The notes under the pieces: model-generated | Told to the model about the DNA's origin: nothing | Databases searched by the model: none | The model's input: the letters and a program-made list of their open reading frames with translations, nothing else | Source: Druceiella hillmani | Lineage: Eukaryota; Arthropoda; Insecta; Lepidoptera; Hepialidae | NCBI GenBank assembly: GCA_039881145.1 | Contig: JAYKKI010000032.1 | Span: 11,895,501 to 11,959,500, forward strand | Direction: 5' to 3' | DNA: 64,000 nt | In this document: piece by piece, positions 60,831 through 64,000 of the stretch | Numbering within the stretch: position 1 is the stretch's first letter | How the letters are laid out: every line of letters starts with the position of its first letter | Position numbers and translations under genes: made by a program

Positions 60831-61784
60831 ATAACTTTATAATCAAATAAGCTTATTAAGACAAGTACACTCATAATTCGCACTACATTGGTTCCGTAAC
60901 CACTCAGGCGTGCATAAATATTTAAGGTAACAAAGTATTTATGAATATTAATAAATTTTTTTACACTGCCTCTAATATCTTTGACAGCCATCAAAATATC
61001 GTAAATTATCAGATTTAAAATCTAAAAAAAGTATCTCTCGTCTATCTATTAGTGTTTTCAACAAAGTGAATAAGAAAGAATATTACGATCCGATTTCGGC
61101 CACTGGACTACCACTAGTATTTATAAATGTTGAAGAAAAATTGTAGAAATTTCATTTTCAAAAGAATATCGGCGAATTGTAGGCACTCGCTTTGCAATTT
61201 TGTTACGTAGCATACATTTAAAATAACCCTTTGACATATGGCGCACAGGATTACGTTTATCTCATGATAGACATTATCTTTAAGTTGATGTATTATTTGC
61301 AGTCACTTTATTACGATGAATGTGATTTTTTTTAAGAAATACCATAAACCGCTAGGAGAGCCAAGTTGGAGCGGATATAATTTTATTGCAAAACATTTTC
61401 CTCATAACAGATACAGTATGTTTTTATGTAAGTCTACTTATATGTGCAGAGCGAACACACATTATGTTTAGTTGAAGTAATTGATAGCGACGAAATTCCG
61501 ATGCGGCCCTTTTGTAAATTACATAGAATGCCTCCAAAAATTCATCAGTACTTGAAATCATAATCCTAACTAATCATCATCATATATCCGCTAAGGTTAA
61601 GATAATACGCTAAGGTTAAGATGTTACTCTCCCTTTTTAGAAAAAACCTCACAACTAATCCACATAAATTATATATCATTTTATAGATAATTGCTTGCTC
61701 TACCGGCATCCACAACTAAAAAATTTATTATTGCTATTGTTTTTGCAAATTAATTAATTATTAAAATTATATACACAAAACAGC
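60831..61784. other. Unassigned AT-rich sequence
   Basis: No gene, repeat family or RNA motif recognised. Confidence 0.4.
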
Positions 61785-62010
61785 AATGCTGCCATCTAAC
61801 GGCTCAACGTCAATATGATTGACGGTCGGTACAATTTTTGTTTAATTTCAAATCCACTCACGTATAAATAAAGTGGCGCTTTAGCTCAATGCTTTTGATA
61901 CTTGCGCCTCTATATGTCAATTTTAGTAAAATATTTGTTTGATCTGTCATCTGAGCTTCATAATGGAATAAATAATGCGAAGACTTCGCACGGGTCACGC
62001 TAGTAATTAT
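61785..62010 (+). repeat. Dispersed repeat with 'gccatctaacgg' and 'gcacgggtcacgctagta' motifs
   Basis: GCTGCCATCTAACGGC, a small palindrome CGTCAATATGATTGACG, AGTGGCGCTTTAGCTC and the end TGCGAAGACTTCGCACGG then GTCACGCTAGTA (the first part a perfect palindrome TGCGAAGACTTCGCA). Such ends are familiar from insect retroelement 3' tails, but the family is not certain. Confidence 0.4.
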
Positions 62011-62127
62011 TATTATAAATGAAGAAGTTCGTTTGTTTATTTGTTTTGTATAAGATTTGCTGTTAAATTATATACATATTATTGCATAGATTTATTATAC
62101 ATATTATTATATTTATACATATTATTG

Positions 62128-62390
62128 CATAGATTTATTTTAATCTATTTAACATATGTATTAAAATTTCACAATTAATTCTACTTTATTTAAATTCTTT
62201 ACCACGACCTAGCTTTCGTTGTATGACAACATCTTCACATGGACTATTTGTAAAGATTGATCGTGAAGATTGATTCTTTGCACCTGAAAATGTTTTAATA
62301 CAACGAAACCTAGGTTGTGGTAAAGAATTTAAATAAAGTAGAATTAATTGTAAAAATTTAATACATATGTTAAATAGATTAAAATAAATC

Positions 62391-62394
<4 letters not shown>
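62128..62394. mobile_element. Foldback element copy 6, nearly perfect arms
   Basis: 62128-62240 and 62282-62394 are almost exact complements (CATAGATTTATTTTAATCTA ... TTTAAATTCTTTACCACGAC). The loop is about 40 bases. The inner part of each arm is the hammerhead region shared with the other copies; the outer part is different. In both arms a core box is damaged: the plus unit (62279-62320) reads CTGAAAA and the minus unit (62240-62202) has TGTGAAGA. Confidence 0.8.
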
Positions 62395-62435
<41 letters not shown>

Positions 62436-62472
62436 TTATATATATATATATACATTTATATATATATATATT
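62395..62472. repeat. (TA)n microsatellite with TACATT interruptions
   Basis: TA tracts separated by TACATT at two places, directly abutting the foldback element. Confidence 0.93.
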
Positions 62473-64000
62473 TTTTTTTTCTTTTGTCATGGAGTTGAAT
62501 ATGGAATATCTTTTATCGCGGAATTAAATATTATTTTGTTAATTAAAAAAAATACCCGATTAATGAAAAGAACACGAATATAAGCATTAATGTATAATTA
62601 TATAATATATAGATGAAATCCCCTTAATCTAGCAAATAATCGTCTTGTTTTCAAAATAATTTTTCAGGGAAATATGAAACGTTTGTTTATTTAATAAAAA
62701 CACTCTAAACACACAATTATTGCAAAATAGATGAATGCAAAAAATAACCATTGAATAAATTAAAACGCCCCATTAATTAAACAGCGCGACTGGGCATATT
62801 GCTGCATAGCATGTTTTCGGCGTTCTTCAAATACTACCAAGCAGATGGACGATCATCATTTCTACTTTGGTTGTGAACGTGAGTGCACGTCTTCTATTCC
62901 ACCAATTTTATCAAAAAATGCTATTTTGATGAATTTCTATTTTCTTTTTAGTATTTAGCATTGCTATCATGGATTTTCAAAATTTTACGTGATTGTTAAT
63001 AGGCAGCCTGCCTTTTTATTCTATTTGAGTAATCTTTCGACCCACCGTTCCCTAAACAAATGTTAATTTTATATACTTCAATAAAAAATAAAATTTATTA
63101 AAATCTCTTTCTTCATTATAATAAAATAAATATTATCAGGTATATCGTATTGCTAATCCTGTCTGGAACGACCTTCCTCTACAAACAACAACGCTGAATG
63201 ACCGTTCGGTCCCCGGCCGTAGAATACACCAACGTTTTGTTTGACAAAGGGAATGGTGAACCGTACAGCAAAACAATACACTGCCCGTCGGACGGGCGGA
63301 TTTGTGGAAGGTTAACCGAGCGACCTTCGATGGGTGAAAAATGCATCCAGCAAACCCAATAAGCTTAAATAATAATTCTGACTCACAGCACGTCCATACA
63401 CTGGCAATTTTAGTTTGCTTTCAAACATGATGTACAGCCGCGCTGTGGAATAATGAATGGGGCCCTTTATACAAAATAGTTTAAAGCCAAAGTGAGTTGG
63501 TACAATTTAAATTACTTGGACATTTTCAATGGTAAAATCCAATATATTTATGAGAACGTTACAAGCAGTTCTCACTTTTACGTCATTTTATGTACTTATG
63601 ATGAGTGACGTAAAACCAAACTCATTTGTCACACGTAAAAATTTGTGATTATGGTCTAAGGTGTGAAAAAAATTTCAAAAAGTGAAATAATCATATCAAA
63701 TAAACAAAGTAAACTGTACAGTAATATAGCCATATATATGTATGGCAATTATAATAATTATAGTACGCTGTTCATTGAAAAAAGTCCACTGAGCTCGGTT
63801 GTTTCGGTTCTTATGCTTTATTCTTTTCCTAAATTTCCCTGCACATTGGACGAGAGGACCGTTATTGACTTCAAAACTCCATTCAAAGTTGGCATCGTTT
63901 AATTCAAACATTTACATTGCAACGTGGACGCAGTTATAAATTTCAGTTTATTTCTTCCAAAGTCAATTTGGTTTCCATGCTGGAACGACTAACGGAACCG
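62473..64000. other. Unassigned; GC-richer island at 63150-63350
   Basis: The island (GTCCCCGGCCGTAGAATACA, CCCGTCGGACGGGCGG) is not repeated in the window. Open frames at 63663-63902 (plus) and 63911-63696 (minus) overlap each other and show no known motif. Confidence 0.35.

Overview
The window is strongly AT-rich animal nuclear DNA, almost certainly from an insect or another arthropod. The support is indirect: a Jockey-type LINE, relics of mariner-like, Harbinger-like and CR1/L2-like elements, a pseudogene of a multi-copy arthropod transposase-like family, short repeat tails of a kind common in insect genomes, and about a dozen long (TA)n tracts. I found no intact host protein-coding gene and no rRNA or functional tRNA gene. 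Nearly everything that can be named is repeat-derived.

Left part (0.6-4.7 kb): a small foldback element, then a minus-strand transposase-like pseudogene (2705-4683) readable almost end to end despite stops and frameshifts.

Repeat domain (6.2-27.4 kb): an old block of roughly 5.7 kb is present twice in direct orientation (about 7.26-13.1 kb and 21.75-27.4 kb). A third, scrambled partial copy lies between them and is split by a 5.0 kb tandem array: 75 monomers of exactly 67 bp. The first block carries a 99-bp array and a 105-bp array. At the matching places the second block has only one diverged monomer of each, so the arrays seem to have grown from single-copy sequence after the duplication. 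Five copies of a foldback family (12.2, 19.6, 22.9, 25.5 and 62.2 kb) contain the conserved boxes of a short-stem-III type I hammerhead ribozyme. This fits Penelope-like or retrozyme-type retroelements.

Middle (27.4-38.3 kb): LINE and Harbinger relics, then a Jockey-clade LINE on the minus strand (35244 to about 38262). It has an ORF1 tail, an endonuclease and a reverse transcriptase with catalytic motifs preserved, broken by one nonsense codon and one frameshift.

Right part (38.5-64 kb): mostly unassigned AT-rich sequence with scattered GC-richer islands. It holds a terminal-inverted-repeat element with a tRNA-derived Pol III B box (40.6 kb), an 83-bp array next to a segment paralogous to 22.7-23.8 kb, a 27-bp array with 108-bp higher-order period, a perfect 23-bp hairpin (50.94 kb), inverted repeats around a LINE relic (51.9-54.0 kb), a 102/100-bp alternating array (54.4-55.3 kb) and a nearly perfect 267-bp foldback (62.1 kb).

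All similarity statements come from reading the sequence by eye. No alignment or database search was run.
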